From NCBI RefSeq assembly GCF_016918855.1, contig NZ_JADKYB010000033.1, positions 1 through 64,000 of the forward strand: a stretch of 64,000 bases of DNA, in the 5' to 3' direction. Source of the stretch: Actinacidiphila acididurans. Its GTDB lineage: Bacteria > Actinomycetota > Actinomycetes > Streptomycetales > Streptomycetaceae. The first letter of the stretch is position 1, and each line of letters begins with the position of its first letter. A program made the position numbers and the translations under genes. Below, piece by piece: positions 54,895-62,534 of this stretch. Below the pieces are notes generated by a model. That model worked only from the letters and a program-made list of their open reading frames with translations, did not search any database and was not told the DNA's origin.

Positions 54895-55878
54895 TCACCT
54901 CCTTCCGGCTGCGGTGAGGAGGTCGGCGAGGAGGGTGTGGACGAACGGGACCGAGCGGTCGACCGCCTCGCGGACCGGATCGCTGAGGGCGACCACCACG
55001 TCGGGGTCGTCGCCGGCCATCCGGACCTGGGGCTCGCAGCCGACGACCAGGACACGCGGCAGGGCGCCGCCGCCCAGGGTGCGGGCCAGCGCGAGCACCT
55101 TGACCGGGTCCATGGCGTGGGCCTCGGGGGCTGCGCCGGACGGCAGCGCGTCCGGGTCGGGCTCGATGACGCTGAGAGTGCCGGGGGGTTCGCCGTGCGG
55201 GGCGGCGTCCAGCAGCACCACTGTGTCGTAGCCGTCCAGCATCCGGTACGCCAGGTCCATCCCGCGGATGCCGAAGTCGGCCACGTGCACGCCCTCCGGC
55301 AACTCGGTCCGGGCGAGCGCGGCCGCGGCCGCGGGCCCGAAGCCGTCGTCGGCGAGGAAGACGTTGCCGACGCCCGCCACCAGGACCCGCGTCCTCGGCG
55401 GCGCGGCGGCGGCGCCGGGCGGGCCGGCCGGTTCCAGCTCCTCGGGCGAGAAGAAGAAGCGGTGGCCGATCTGGACCGCGGCGCCCAGGTCCCGCCCGGG
55501 GTCCCCGTCCAGCACGACCGCGACGTGCACCTGCCCGTCCAGGTCCTCCTCGACCGCGGTCACCTCGGCCGTGCGCCCGGCCAGCGCCAGATCGAGGATG
55601 TCGGCGCTGCGCGACGGGCGCAGCCGCACCTTGCTGCCGGGGCGGAAGGGGTTGGCGCTCAACGGGCCGCTGATCGGCGTGCTGGACGTGCCGCTGCCCG
55701 GAGCGCCGGCCGAGCCGCTGGGTGCGGCGCCGGCCGGCGTGCCGGCCGGGGTGCCCTGCGCCGTGCTCAGTGCGGTGTCGGCGAGGCCGCTCGCCGGTGT
55801 ACTCATCGGTCCGCTCCCCGGCGTGCTCGTCGTACCGCTCGCAGGCATGCTCACCGCGCTCCTCGTCGACTCGCTCAC
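54895..55878 (-). CDS. Hydrogenase maturation protease with N-terminal extension
   Basis: 327 residues. The C-terminal about 160 residues are a HyaD/HybD-type nickel-dependent endopeptidase: VLVAGVGNVFLADDGFGPAAAAAL with the metal-binding acidic residue in LADDGFG, ADFGIRGMDLAYRMLDGYDTVVLLDAAPHG with a second Asp, and MDPVKVLALARTLGG with the His/Asp region near AHAMDP. It removes the C-terminal peptide of HhyL after NiFe insertion. Residues 80-165 form a small beta domain (SH3-like: GSKVRLRPSRSADILDLALAGRTAEVTAVEEDLDGQVHVAVVLD). Residues 1-75 are Ser/Gly/Thr/Pro low complexity. The GTG start overlaps the previous gene's stop. Confidence 0.88.
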   Translation of the reverse strand: MSESTRSAVSMPASGTTSTPGSGPMSTPASGLADTALSTAQGTPAGTPAGAAPSGSAGAPGSGTSSTPISGPLSANPFRPGSKVRLRPSRSADILDLALAGRTAEVTAVEEDLDGQVHVAVVLDGDPGRDLGAAVQIGHRFFFSPEELEPAGPPGAAAAPPRTRVLVAGVGNVFLADDGFGPAAAAALARTELPEGVHVADFGIRGMDLAYRMLDGYDTVVLLDAAPHGEPPGTLSVIEPDPDALPSGAAPEAHAMDPVKVLALARTLGGGALPRVLVVGCEPQVRMAGDDPDVVVALSDPVREAVDRSVPFVHTLLADLLTAAGRR

Positions 55879-56960
55879 CGCGCCTCCCCCGCCCCGGCGA
55901 GTCCGCGCAGCTCGCGGAATTCCCGGATCGTGCCGTGCAGCGCCATCAGGCCGTCGCCGGACAGGGCCGCGCAGCGGTCCAGGATCTCCCGGGCGCGCGG
56001 GTCGGTGGCGCGGGCCTCGGCCTGCTCCTCCTCGGTGAGGCTGAGCACGCTCAGCACCAGCAACTGGTCGATCTCGGTGCCGTCGAAAAGGTCGCCGGGG
56101 CTCTCCGGGGCCACCCGGGGGAAGTCGTAGAGGGTGACCGGCGAGGACAGCACGGTGGTGGCGCGGCCGTCGCCGGTGTCACGCCCGACCAGCACCGGCC
56201 AGGTGCCCTGCTGGCGGCAGCCCGCCGCGGCCTCGGCCAGCGGCCGCGGAGGGGCGAGCAGCGAGACGAACCGGCCGCCGGAGCTGTGCAGCACGGTGTG
56301 GGTGGACACGAAGGCGTGGGCCGCGGCCTCCTCGCGGGCGCCGAGGGCACCCGGCGACGGCGCCGGGCAGGGCGTGGTGTTGGCGATCCGCACCGTCAGC
56401 CGCCGCACCCCGTCCGCGACCGGTTCCGCGGTGACCTCGACCGTGCCGGTCAGCGGCTGCCAGCTCCGTACCAAGCAGGCGCCGCCGGGCAGCGGTTCGG
56501 TGGCGGTGCCGGCCGGCACGTCGATCGCCGCGGTGCCCGGCCCGCCGGCCAGCACGGTCTCGCGTTCGGTGGCCTCCTGCCAGGAGACGTACGTGCGTCC
56601 GTCCACGGTGAGTTCGGCGACCGGCTCGGGTCCGCCGGGTCCGTCCCGCAGCACCGTGCGGTCCACCACGTGCAGGAACCGTACGCGGACGGTCAGGTCG
56701 CGGTCGTCGCCCTCGTACAGCACCTGCGTGGTCATCGTGCCGGGCTCGCCCAGCGGTGCCGCGCAGGCGGGCGGGAAGACGCCGCCGAAGGTCCAGCGCT
56801 TGGTGTTCTTCAGCGCGGACCGGCGGTAGGGCCACAGCAGATAGCCCTCGTAGAGGCAGGTCCGCACGATCTTCTCGACCTCGACCTCGACCTCGGCCCG
56901 GACCTGAGCCGCGTCTTCGGTGCCGCCGGGCGGCAGGGGATCGGTGGTGGTGTCAGTCAT
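55875..56960 (-). CDS. Hydrogenase-operon protein of unknown function (361 aa)
   Basis: No named domain was recognised. It reads as a mostly beta protein: VEKIVRTCLYEGYLLWPYRRSALKNTKRWTFGGVFPPACA near the N-terminus, then MTTQVLYEGDDRDLTVRVRFLHVVDR, LTVRIANTTPCPAPS, and a helical C-terminus (TEEEQAEARATDPRAREILDRCAAL). No signal peptide. It is coupled on both sides: its ATG overlaps the DUF6084 stop (ATGA) and its own stop overlaps the GTG of the protease. The fixed place in the operon implies a role in hydrogenase assembly or electron transfer. Confidence 0.78.
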   Translation of the reverse strand: MTDTTTDPLPPGGTEDAAQVRAEVEVEVEKIVRTCLYEGYLLWPYRRSALKNTKRWTFGGVFPPACAAPLGEPGTMTTQVLYEGDDRDLTVRVRFLHVVDRTVLRDGPGGPEPVAELTVDGRTYVSWQEATERETVLAGGPGTAAIDVPAGTATEPLPGGACLVRSWQPLTGTVEVTAEPVADGVRRLTVRIANTTPCPAPSPGALGAREEAAAHAFVSTHTVLHSSGGRFVSLLAPPRPLAEAAAGCRQQGTWPVLVGRDTGDGRATTVLSSPVTLYDFPRVAPESPGDLFDGTEIDQLLVLSVLSLTEEEQAEARATDPRAREILDRCAALSGDGLMALHGTIREFRELRGLAGAGEAR

Positions 56961-57679
56961 TCCGGTTCCGGGTCGTGGTGGGGGGCGCGGGCGAGCAGGG
57001 CGGCGACGGCCTCGTCGGGGGTGCGCAGGACGTGGCGGGCGCGGTAGGCGTCGAGGCGTTCGTACGTGTCGTGGGACAGCCGCAGCCAGGGGCCGCCCGC
57101 GTGGTAACGGCCGGTCAGGGCGTGCCAGCGGTCGGCCGGTAGCGCGTACGCCGCCTCGCCGGACCACGGGATCCGCCCGGCCCGCAGGGCCCGGTCCGGG
57201 CCGTGGTGGAAGACGGTGCCGCTGAACAGGAAGTCCAGCGGCACGTCCCCGTCCCGCACCGCTCGCAGGTACTTGGTGACCGCGAGTTCGGTGTCGTACG
57301 AGCAGGCGACCGGGAGATCGGCGGTGGTACGGGTGTCGAAAGCCGGCACGTGCACGGTGGTACGGGCCCAGGTCAGCGGGCGCAGCGCGGTGGCCCACTG
57401 GTCGGGCAGGCCGAACAGCTCGGCCAGCGCGCGGCGTTCGTCGGGTCCGTAACGGCGGCGGGCCACGTCGATCCGTACGTCCGCGGTCAGCGCGAGCGAG
57501 GCGATCGCGGGGCCGCCGGTGCGGGTGATCTCCAGGCGGAAACGGAGCGTGGGCACGGCGGCGTACCGCTCCTCCTCGGCGCCGGTGACCGCGAAGGCCA
57601 GCCCGGGGACCGCTCCCGCTCCCGTGGCGGGGGGAGCGGGCGCGGCTGCGGGGGCGGTGACGTGGGGCGTGGCCGTCAT
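56957..57679 (-). CDS. DUF6084 family hydrogenase-associated protein
   Basis: 240 residues: an Ala/Pro-rich start, then FAVTGAEEERYAAVPTLRFRLEITRTGGPAIASLALTADVRIDVARRRYGPDERRALAELFGLPDQWATALRPLTWARTTVHVPAFDTRTTADLPVACSYDTELAVTKYL, FLFSGTVFHHGPDRALRAGRIPWSGEAAYALPADRWHAL. I recognise this as the DUF6084 pattern found beside actinobacterial HhySL genes. Mostly beta structure, no Cys cluster, cytoplasmic. The ATG overlaps the stop of the 68-residue protein (ATGA); its own stop overlaps the next ATG. Function unknown. Confidence 0.82.
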   Translation of the reverse strand: MTATPHVTAPAAAPAPPATGAGAVPGLAFAVTGAEEERYAAVPTLRFRLEITRTGGPAIASLALTADVRIDVARRRYGPDERRALAELFGLPDQWATALRPLTWARTTVHVPAFDTRTTADLPVACSYDTELAVTKYLRAVRDGDVPLDFLFSGTVFHHGPDRALRAGRIPWSGEAAYALPADRWHALTGRYHAGGPWLRLSHDTYERLDAYRARHVLRTPDEAVAALLARAPHHDPEPE

Positions 57680-57882
57680 GCCGGCGACAGGTTCGGCATG
57701 TCGGGCAGCACGGGATTGCGGTGCCTGGCGTTGATGCCGGTGGAGCGGCGCGCGGTGGACAGGTTGTTGCGGCGGTGTCCGGGCTGCCGCTTGCGGCCGC
57801 CCTGGTGGTTGCCGCGGCGGACCCCCGCCACGTGGGCGGGCCGGTCGGGTGTCACATCGGGCTTTCCTACGGTGATGCCCAT
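57676..57882 (-). CDS. Small basic protein (68 aa) of the hydrogenase operon
   Basis: MGITVGKPDVTPDRPAHVAG, then a Gly/His/Arg-rich GNHQGGRKRQPGHRRNN and STARRSTGINARHRNPVLPDMPNLSPA. No domain recognised. Support for a real gene is good: GAGGAGG five bases before the ATG, start 15 bp after the DUF5947 stop, and ATGA overlap with DUF6084. Very basic and unstructured, so it may act as an assembly peptide or bind nucleic acid or membrane; both are guesses. Confidence 0.78.
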   Translation of the reverse strand: MGITVGKPDVTPDRPAHVAGVRRGNHQGGRKRQPGHRRNNLSTARRSTGINARHRNPVLPDMPNLSPA

Positions 57883-57897
57883 GACGCCTCCTCGGGG

Positions 57898-58986
57898 TCA
57901 GGTGCGGTGAGCCGCGTTGAGGGCTCGGAAGAAGTCGTCGATCCGCTGCCACACCTCGTCGCCGCCGCCCAGGCCCTTCCAGTGTGCTCGGACCAGCGCG
58001 ACCAGGCGGTAGCAGTCGTCCAGCGGGACCAGCCAGTGCTCGGCCGCGCCACGGGCCCGGTGCACCAGCAGCGCGGTCACCTCCGCGGGCAGCTCCGGCA
58101 GCGCCGAATGGCAACGGGCCAGCTCGCGCCAGCTCTCCGCCGCCACGGTGAACCGCACCGCCCCCAGCGGACTCGGATACGCGGCCGTGATCGCCCCCGA
58201 CTCCGCCGAACGAGTGAAGAAGGCCAGCCCGACCGGGATGCCCAGCGCCGCCCACACGGTGTCGTCGATCGCGCAGCCGTCCAGCCGCTGCCGCGTCTCG
58301 GGCAGCGCGAGGTAGCCGCGGTGGGGCGTGGCTTCGGAGCTTCTGGGGGCGGTGGTGTGGCCGGCGGGGCCGCCGGTGCCGGGGGTGCGGCCGGGCTCGG
58401 GGCCGCCGGTGTCGGGGGCGAGGTCGCGGGTGCTGTCGGGCCCGTGGTCGTACGCCGCCTCCGGCCGCGAGCCGCCGGTGTCGGTGGCGAGGTCGCGGGT
58501 GCTGTCCGGCCCGTGGCCGCCGGTGGCCGCCGACTCGCCGTGGCCGGTACCGCCGACAGCGCCGGGCGCGACGTGCCCGGTGGCATCGGGCCCGCCGCAG
58601 CCCTCCGGTCCGATGTGGCCGGCCGCACCGGGCCCGGAACCGCTTGCCGCCTCCGGCCGCGAGCCGCCGGTCGCGCCCGGCCCGATGCCGGGCGAGGACT
58701 CCGGCCCGAACAGCAGCGCGCAGGCCCGGCAGGCGCAGGCCACGCTTCCGTCGGCCGGGCGCAGCAGGTGCCGGTGCCCGGCCGGCAGCGGCTCCGCGCA
58801 CAGCTCGCACCGCTCCGGCGCGTCCTCGGCCTGCGCCCCGGCCGCTCGGCCCGCCGCCTGCCGGGCCAGCCGCCGCAGGCCGCCGCCGGCGGTTACCGCA
58901 GCGGCCGCGGGCCCGGAGCGCGCCGCGGACAGGGCGTCCGCTCCGGTCGCGCCCGTTGCCGCCGGTCCGCCCGTCACGGTGTGCAC
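57898..58986 (-). CDS. DUF5947 family protein with zinc-finger-like Cys cluster
   Basis: 362 residues. The N-terminal third has RCELCAEPLPAGHRHLLRPADGSVACACRACALLF, a CxxC...CxCxxC cluster likely to bind zinc or iron. Residues 125-215 are a low-complexity insert with a duplicated GGSRPEAA...GPDSTRDLA block, probably expanded by repeat slippage. The C-terminal half is the DUF5947 body (GYLALPETRQRLDGCAIDDTVWAALGIPVGLAFFTRSAESGAITAAYPSPLGAVRFTV to WLVPLDDCYRLVALVRAHW). The GTG start has AGGAGG upstream and overlaps the NifU-like gene end by 13 bp. Associated with HhySL hydrogenases; role unknown. Confidence 0.82.
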   Translation of the reverse strand: MHTVTGGPAATGATGADALSAARSGPAAAAVTAGGGLRRLARQAAGRAAGAQAEDAPERCELCAEPLPAGHRHLLRPADGSVACACRACALLFGPESSPGIGPGATGGSRPEAASGSGPGAAGHIGPEGCGGPDATGHVAPGAVGGTGHGESAATGGHGPDSTRDLATDTGGSRPEAAYDHGPDSTRDLAPDTGGPEPGRTPGTGGPAGHTTAPRSSEATPHRGYLALPETRQRLDGCAIDDTVWAALGIPVGLAFFTRSAESGAITAAYPSPLGAVRFTVAAESWRELARCHSALPELPAEVTALLVHRARGAAEHWLVPLDDCYRLVALVRAHWKGLGGGDEVWQRIDDFFRALNAAHRT

Positions 58987-59579
58987 GCCGCCTCCTGCCC
59001 GGGCGGGCGCGCGGGCCCGGGAGCGGACCCGGGAGGACCCGCACTCGCGCCCCCGGAGTCACGGAAGAGCGCCGACACCGGGATCAGGGCCTCCGGGGCG
59101 GCGGTTGTCACCTGGACGTCCTCGATCTCGGGGGCCCGGGCCGCGAGGGCGTCGCGGACGGTCTGTTCGGCGGCCTGGGCGCCGCAGCCGGGGCGGACGG
59201 CGAGGCGGACCGCGGTGTCGGTGAGTTCCAGCAGCTCGGGCGGGTCGGGCAGGGCGGCCAGGGCGGCGCGGACACGGGTGGCGACCGGGTCCGGGTGCAG
59301 GTCGTGGACGAGCAGCAGGTGGCCGACGAGCTGATCGTCGGCCAGGGCGCGCAGCGCCTGCTCGCCGCCGTGCGCCGACAGGTGGCCGGTGATCCGGGCC
59401 AGGCACTCCCCGTACAGGCCGACCAGCGCCTCGACGGCGGCGCCGGCGCGGGCCGCCGCGCGGTTGTCGGGCAGCGTGTCCAGGGCGGACAGCAGCTCCT
59501 CGGCCTCGATCACCCGGCGCCGGGTGACCTCGTCGTCCCGGGTCTCCCGGTCCTCGCGGGCCGTCGCGGGCGCGCTCAT
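58974..59579 (-). CDS. NifU-like C-terminal domain protein of the hydrogenase operon
   Basis: 201 residues: a helical N-terminal part (IEAEELLSALDTLPDNRAAARAGAAVEALVGLYGECLARI) and a NifU-like alpha/beta domain (VATRVRAALAALPDPPELLELTDTAVRLAVRPGCGAQAAEQTVRDALAARAPEIEDVQV). The CxxC of true NifU scaffolds is missing; only one Cys is left (RPGCGA), so it is unlikely to hold a classic Fe-S cluster alone. Its ATG overlaps the hhyL stop (TGATG). It could deliver clusters to HhyS or serve as a specific adaptor. Confidence 0.8.
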   Translation of the reverse strand: MSAPATAREDRETRDDEVTRRRVIEAEELLSALDTLPDNRAAARAGAAVEALVGLYGECLARITGHLSAHGGEQALRALADDQLVGHLLLVHDLHPDPVATRVRAALAALPDPPELLELTDTAVRLAVRPGCGAQAAEQTVRDALAARAPEIEDVQVTTAAPEALIPVSALFRDSGGASAGPPGSAPGPARPPGQEAACTP

Positions 59580-61366
59580 CAGGCCAGCGCGCCGAACGTC
59601 GGCGAGTGGGACTGGGTGAGGGTGCGTCCGCCGCCCAGGTACATGTGCACCCCGCACGGCAGGCACGGGTCGAAGCTGCGCACCGTGCGCATGATGTCGA
59701 TGCCCTTGAAGTTGTCCGGGCCGTTCTCCTCGAAGATCGGGCAGCCCTGCACCGCGTCCTCGTACGGGCCGGGCGTGCCGTAGAAGTCGCGCGGGCTGGC
59801 GTTCCACGGGGTCGGCGGATAGGGGTGGTAGTTGGCGATCTTGCCGTCGCGGATCACCATGTGATGGCTGAGCACCCCGCGCACCGCCTCGTGGAAGCCG
59901 CAGCCGATCGCGTCCTTGGGCACGGTGAAGTCCTGGAACACCTTGGTGCGCCCGGCCCGCACCTCGTTCAGCGCCTGGTCCACGAAGTGCAGCGCCATTC
60001 CGGCCGCGTAGGCCACGAAGTACATCCGGGCCCGGTTGCGCTCCAGCGTGTTGGGGAAGGGCGGCGGGGTCCACTCCAGGCGCACCTCGGGCGAGGTGGG
60101 GGTCTTCGGCAGGTCGATCTGCACGCTGTGCCCGGTGGACCGCACGTACGGGGTGTTCACCTTGCCGGCCAGCGCGGTCGACCACAGCCGCGCGATGGGG
60201 CCGCCGCCGGTGTCGAGCGCCAGGTGCTCGTTGGTGCGCCGGTCCAGCCAGCGCGGGCTCATCACCCAGCTGTAGTTGCCGCCGTCCAGGTCGCGTTTCT
60301 GCGGCGCGGGCAGCGTGGTCTGGTTCCACGGGTGCCGCTTGTCGACCGGGTTGCCCAGCGGGTCCTTGTCGACGAAGGTCTCCTCGCCGGTCCAGTCCTG
60401 GTAGTAGGAGCTGCCCAGCAGGATCCGCATGCCGAGGTTGATGTCCACCAGGTTGGTGGTGACCAGCTCGTTGTCCACGACGATGCCGGGCGTGACGAAC
60501 ATGCGGTTGCCCCACTCGTTCATCCGCGCGTAGCTGTAGTCGACGATCTCCGGGTCCTGGAACGCGCCCCAGCAGCCCAGCATCGTGCGGCGCCGGCCGA
60601 CCTCCTGGTAGCCGGGCAGCGCCTCGTAGAAGAAGTCGAAGACGTCGTCGTTCATGGCCACCGCCCGCTTGACGAAGTCCAGGCAGCGGGTGAGGCGGAC
60701 CAGGTAGTCGGTGAACAGCTGCGGGGTGGCCACGGTGCCGACGCCGCCCGGGTAGAGCGTGGAGGGGTGCACGTGCCGGCCCTCCATCAGGCAGATCATC
60801 TCCCGGGTGAGCCGGCTCATCACCAGCGCCTCCTTGTAGGTGGCGCCCTCGAAGGGGTTGTACGAGCGCATGATGTCGCCGATGGTGCGGTGCCCGTGCT
60901 GCTCGCCGTGCGGCGCCGGGGTGCGCTCGGCCCGCTCCCACACGCCCGGGTTGGTCTCCTTGACCATGCGTTCGCAGTAGTCGACGAAGACCATGTTGTC
61001 CTGGAAGATCGTGTGGTCGAACATGTACTCGGCGGCCTCGCCGAGGTTCACGATCCACTCCGCGAGCGGCGGCGGCTTGACGCCGTAGGCCATGTTCTGG
61101 GCGTAGACCGAGCAGGTGGCGTGGTTGTCGCCGCAGATGCCGCAGATGCGGCTGGTGATGAAGTGCGCGTCCCGCGGGTCCTTGCCCTTCATGAAGACGC
61201 TGTAGCCGCGGAAGATGGACGAGGTGCTCCTGCACTCGACCACCTCGCGGGCGTTGAAGTCGATCTTCGTGTAGATGCCCAGGTTTCCGACGATCCTGGT
61301 GATCGGGTCGAAGGCGACCTCGGTGAGGGTACGCGGCTGCGCCGGGGCGGCCTGTCTCGTCGTCAC
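59579..61366 (-). CDS. hhyL: [NiFe] hydrogenase large subunit, group 1h/5
   Basis: Catalytic subunit of 595 residues. The L1 motif RICGICGD (Cys75, Cys78) and L2 motif DPCLPCGVH (Cys568, Cys571, His574) hold the NiFe(CN)2CO centre. The 21 residues after His574 (MYLGGGRTLTQSHSPTFGALA) are expected to be cleaved by the protease of this operon. The enzyme oxidises H2 at trace, atmospheric levels under oxic conditions, as known for actinobacterial group 1h (formerly 5) enzymes. The GTG start (MTTRQAAP) has AAAGGAAC upstream; the gap to the hhyS gene is 63 bp. Confidence 0.95.
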   Translation of the reverse strand: MTTRQAAPAQPRTLTEVAFDPITRIVGNLGIYTKIDFNAREVVECRSTSSIFRGYSVFMKGKDPRDAHFITSRICGICGDNHATCSVYAQNMAYGVKPPPLAEWIVNLGEAAEYMFDHTIFQDNMVFVDYCERMVKETNPGVWERAERTPAPHGEQHGHRTIGDIMRSYNPFEGATYKEALVMSRLTREMICLMEGRHVHPSTLYPGGVGTVATPQLFTDYLVRLTRCLDFVKRAVAMNDDVFDFFYEALPGYQEVGRRRTMLGCWGAFQDPEIVDYSYARMNEWGNRMFVTPGIVVDNELVTTNLVDINLGMRILLGSSYYQDWTGEETFVDKDPLGNPVDKRHPWNQTTLPAPQKRDLDGGNYSWVMSPRWLDRRTNEHLALDTGGGPIARLWSTALAGKVNTPYVRSTGHSVQIDLPKTPTSPEVRLEWTPPPFPNTLERNRARMYFVAYAAGMALHFVDQALNEVRAGRTKVFQDFTVPKDAIGCGFHEAVRGVLSHHMVIRDGKIANYHPYPPTPWNASPRDFYGTPGPYEDAVQGCPIFEENGPDNFKGIDIMRTVRSFDPCLPCGVHMYLGGGRTLTQSHSPTFGALA

Positions 61367-61429
61367 TGGACGGGTTCCTTTCGTACGGAGGGCGGGGCGC
61401 GGGGCGGGGCGCGGGATGCGGCGTGCGGG

Positions 61430-62482
61430 TCAGCGGCCGGGCCAGCGGGGGGCGAAGCCCGAGGTCAGCTCGGTGCGGTTGTGGCGCCACTTGGGCTCGC
61501 GGTTGACCGACCGGTTGGTGATCGCGCGCAGGGTGCGCACCATCGGCCCGTAGGAGGAGGCGAGCAGGCCGGAGGACAGGCTGCCGCCGGGCGGCTCGTC
61601 CATGAACGGCATGAACTTGTCGGGGAAGCCGGGCATGGTGCAGCCGATGCAGATGCCGCCCACGTTCGGGCAGCCGCCCACCCCGTCCATCCAGCCGCGC
61701 TTGGTGACGTTGCAGTTCACCACCGGGCCCCAGCAGCCCACCTTCACCTGGCACTTGGGCGAGTTGTAGTCCTTGGCGAAGTCGCCCTGCTCGTAGTACG
61801 CGGCGCGGTCGCAGCCCTCGTGCACGGTCTTGCCGAACAGCCAGGTGGGCCGCAGTTGCTCGTCCAGCGGGATCGGCGGGGCCATTCCGGCGGCCTGGTA
61901 GAGCAGCCAGGTGACGGTCTCCATGAAGTTGTCCGGCTGCACCGGGCAGCCCGGCACGTTGACGATCGGCAGCCCGGCCGCCGAGCGGAAGTCCCAGCCG
62001 AGGTAGTCGGCCAGGCCCATGCAGCCGGTCGGGTTGCCGGCCATCGCGTGGATGCCGCCGTAGGCCGCGCAGGTGCCGATCGCGACCACCGCGAACGCCC
62101 CGGGGGCCAGCTTGTCGATCCAGGCGTTGAAGGTGATGGGCTCGCCGGTGTCCGGGTCGTTGCCCATCGACGTCCAGTAGCCGTCGCCGTTGATCCGCTC
62201 GTTGGGCACCGAGCCCTCCACGACGAGCACGTACGCGCCCAGCTCGCCGGCCGCCGCCTGGCGGAACGCGCGGGTGAAGTCGTCACCGCTCTCGTAGCTG
62301 AGCACCTTGTTGTGCAGGACCACCTTGGGCAGGCCCGGGATCGCGCCCAGGACCACGTCCTCCAGGCTGGGCAGCGAGGCGGCGGTGACCGAGACGGTGT
62401 CGCCGTCGCAGCTCATGCCCTCCGAGGTCCACAGGATGTGGACCTCCTCCACGGCCTCGGGGGCCGGCGCTACGGTGCTCAT
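61430..62482 (-). CDS. hhyS: [NiFe] hydrogenase small subunit, group 1h/5
   Basis: Electron-transfer subunit of 350 residues carrying Fe-S clusters from the NiFe site. The proximal-cluster motif reads SCDGD (Cys25, Asp28), where the second Cys of the usual CxxC is Asp, which matches the 3Cys-1Asp proximal [4Fe-4S] cluster reported for O2-tolerant actinobacterial-type hydrogenases. Other ligands include IGTCAAYGG, VPGCPVQPDNF, HEGCDRAAYYEQGDF, KVGCWGPVVNCN and GVGGCPNVGGICIGCTMPGFPDKF. No Tat signal is present, so it stays cytoplasmic or is membrane-associated by partners. ATG at 62482 with AAAGGAAGC upstream; 52 bp after the hypX stop. Confidence 0.95.
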   Translation of the reverse strand: MSTVAPAPEAVEEVHILWTSEGMSCDGDTVSVTAASLPSLEDVVLGAIPGLPKVVLHNKVLSYESGDDFTRAFRQAAAGELGAYVLVVEGSVPNERINGDGYWTSMGNDPDTGEPITFNAWIDKLAPGAFAVVAIGTCAAYGGIHAMAGNPTGCMGLADYLGWDFRSAAGLPIVNVPGCPVQPDNFMETVTWLLYQAAGMAPPIPLDEQLRPTWLFGKTVHEGCDRAAYYEQGDFAKDYNSPKCQVKVGCWGPVVNCNVTKRGWMDGVGGCPNVGGICIGCTMPGFPDKFMPFMDEPPGGSLSSGLLASSYGPMVRTLRAITNRSVNREPKWRHNRTELTSGFAPRWPGR

Positions 62483-62534
62483 GGCGCTTCCTTTCCGGTC
62501 GTGGGCCCCCTGGGAAGGCTGGCATGTCTCATAC

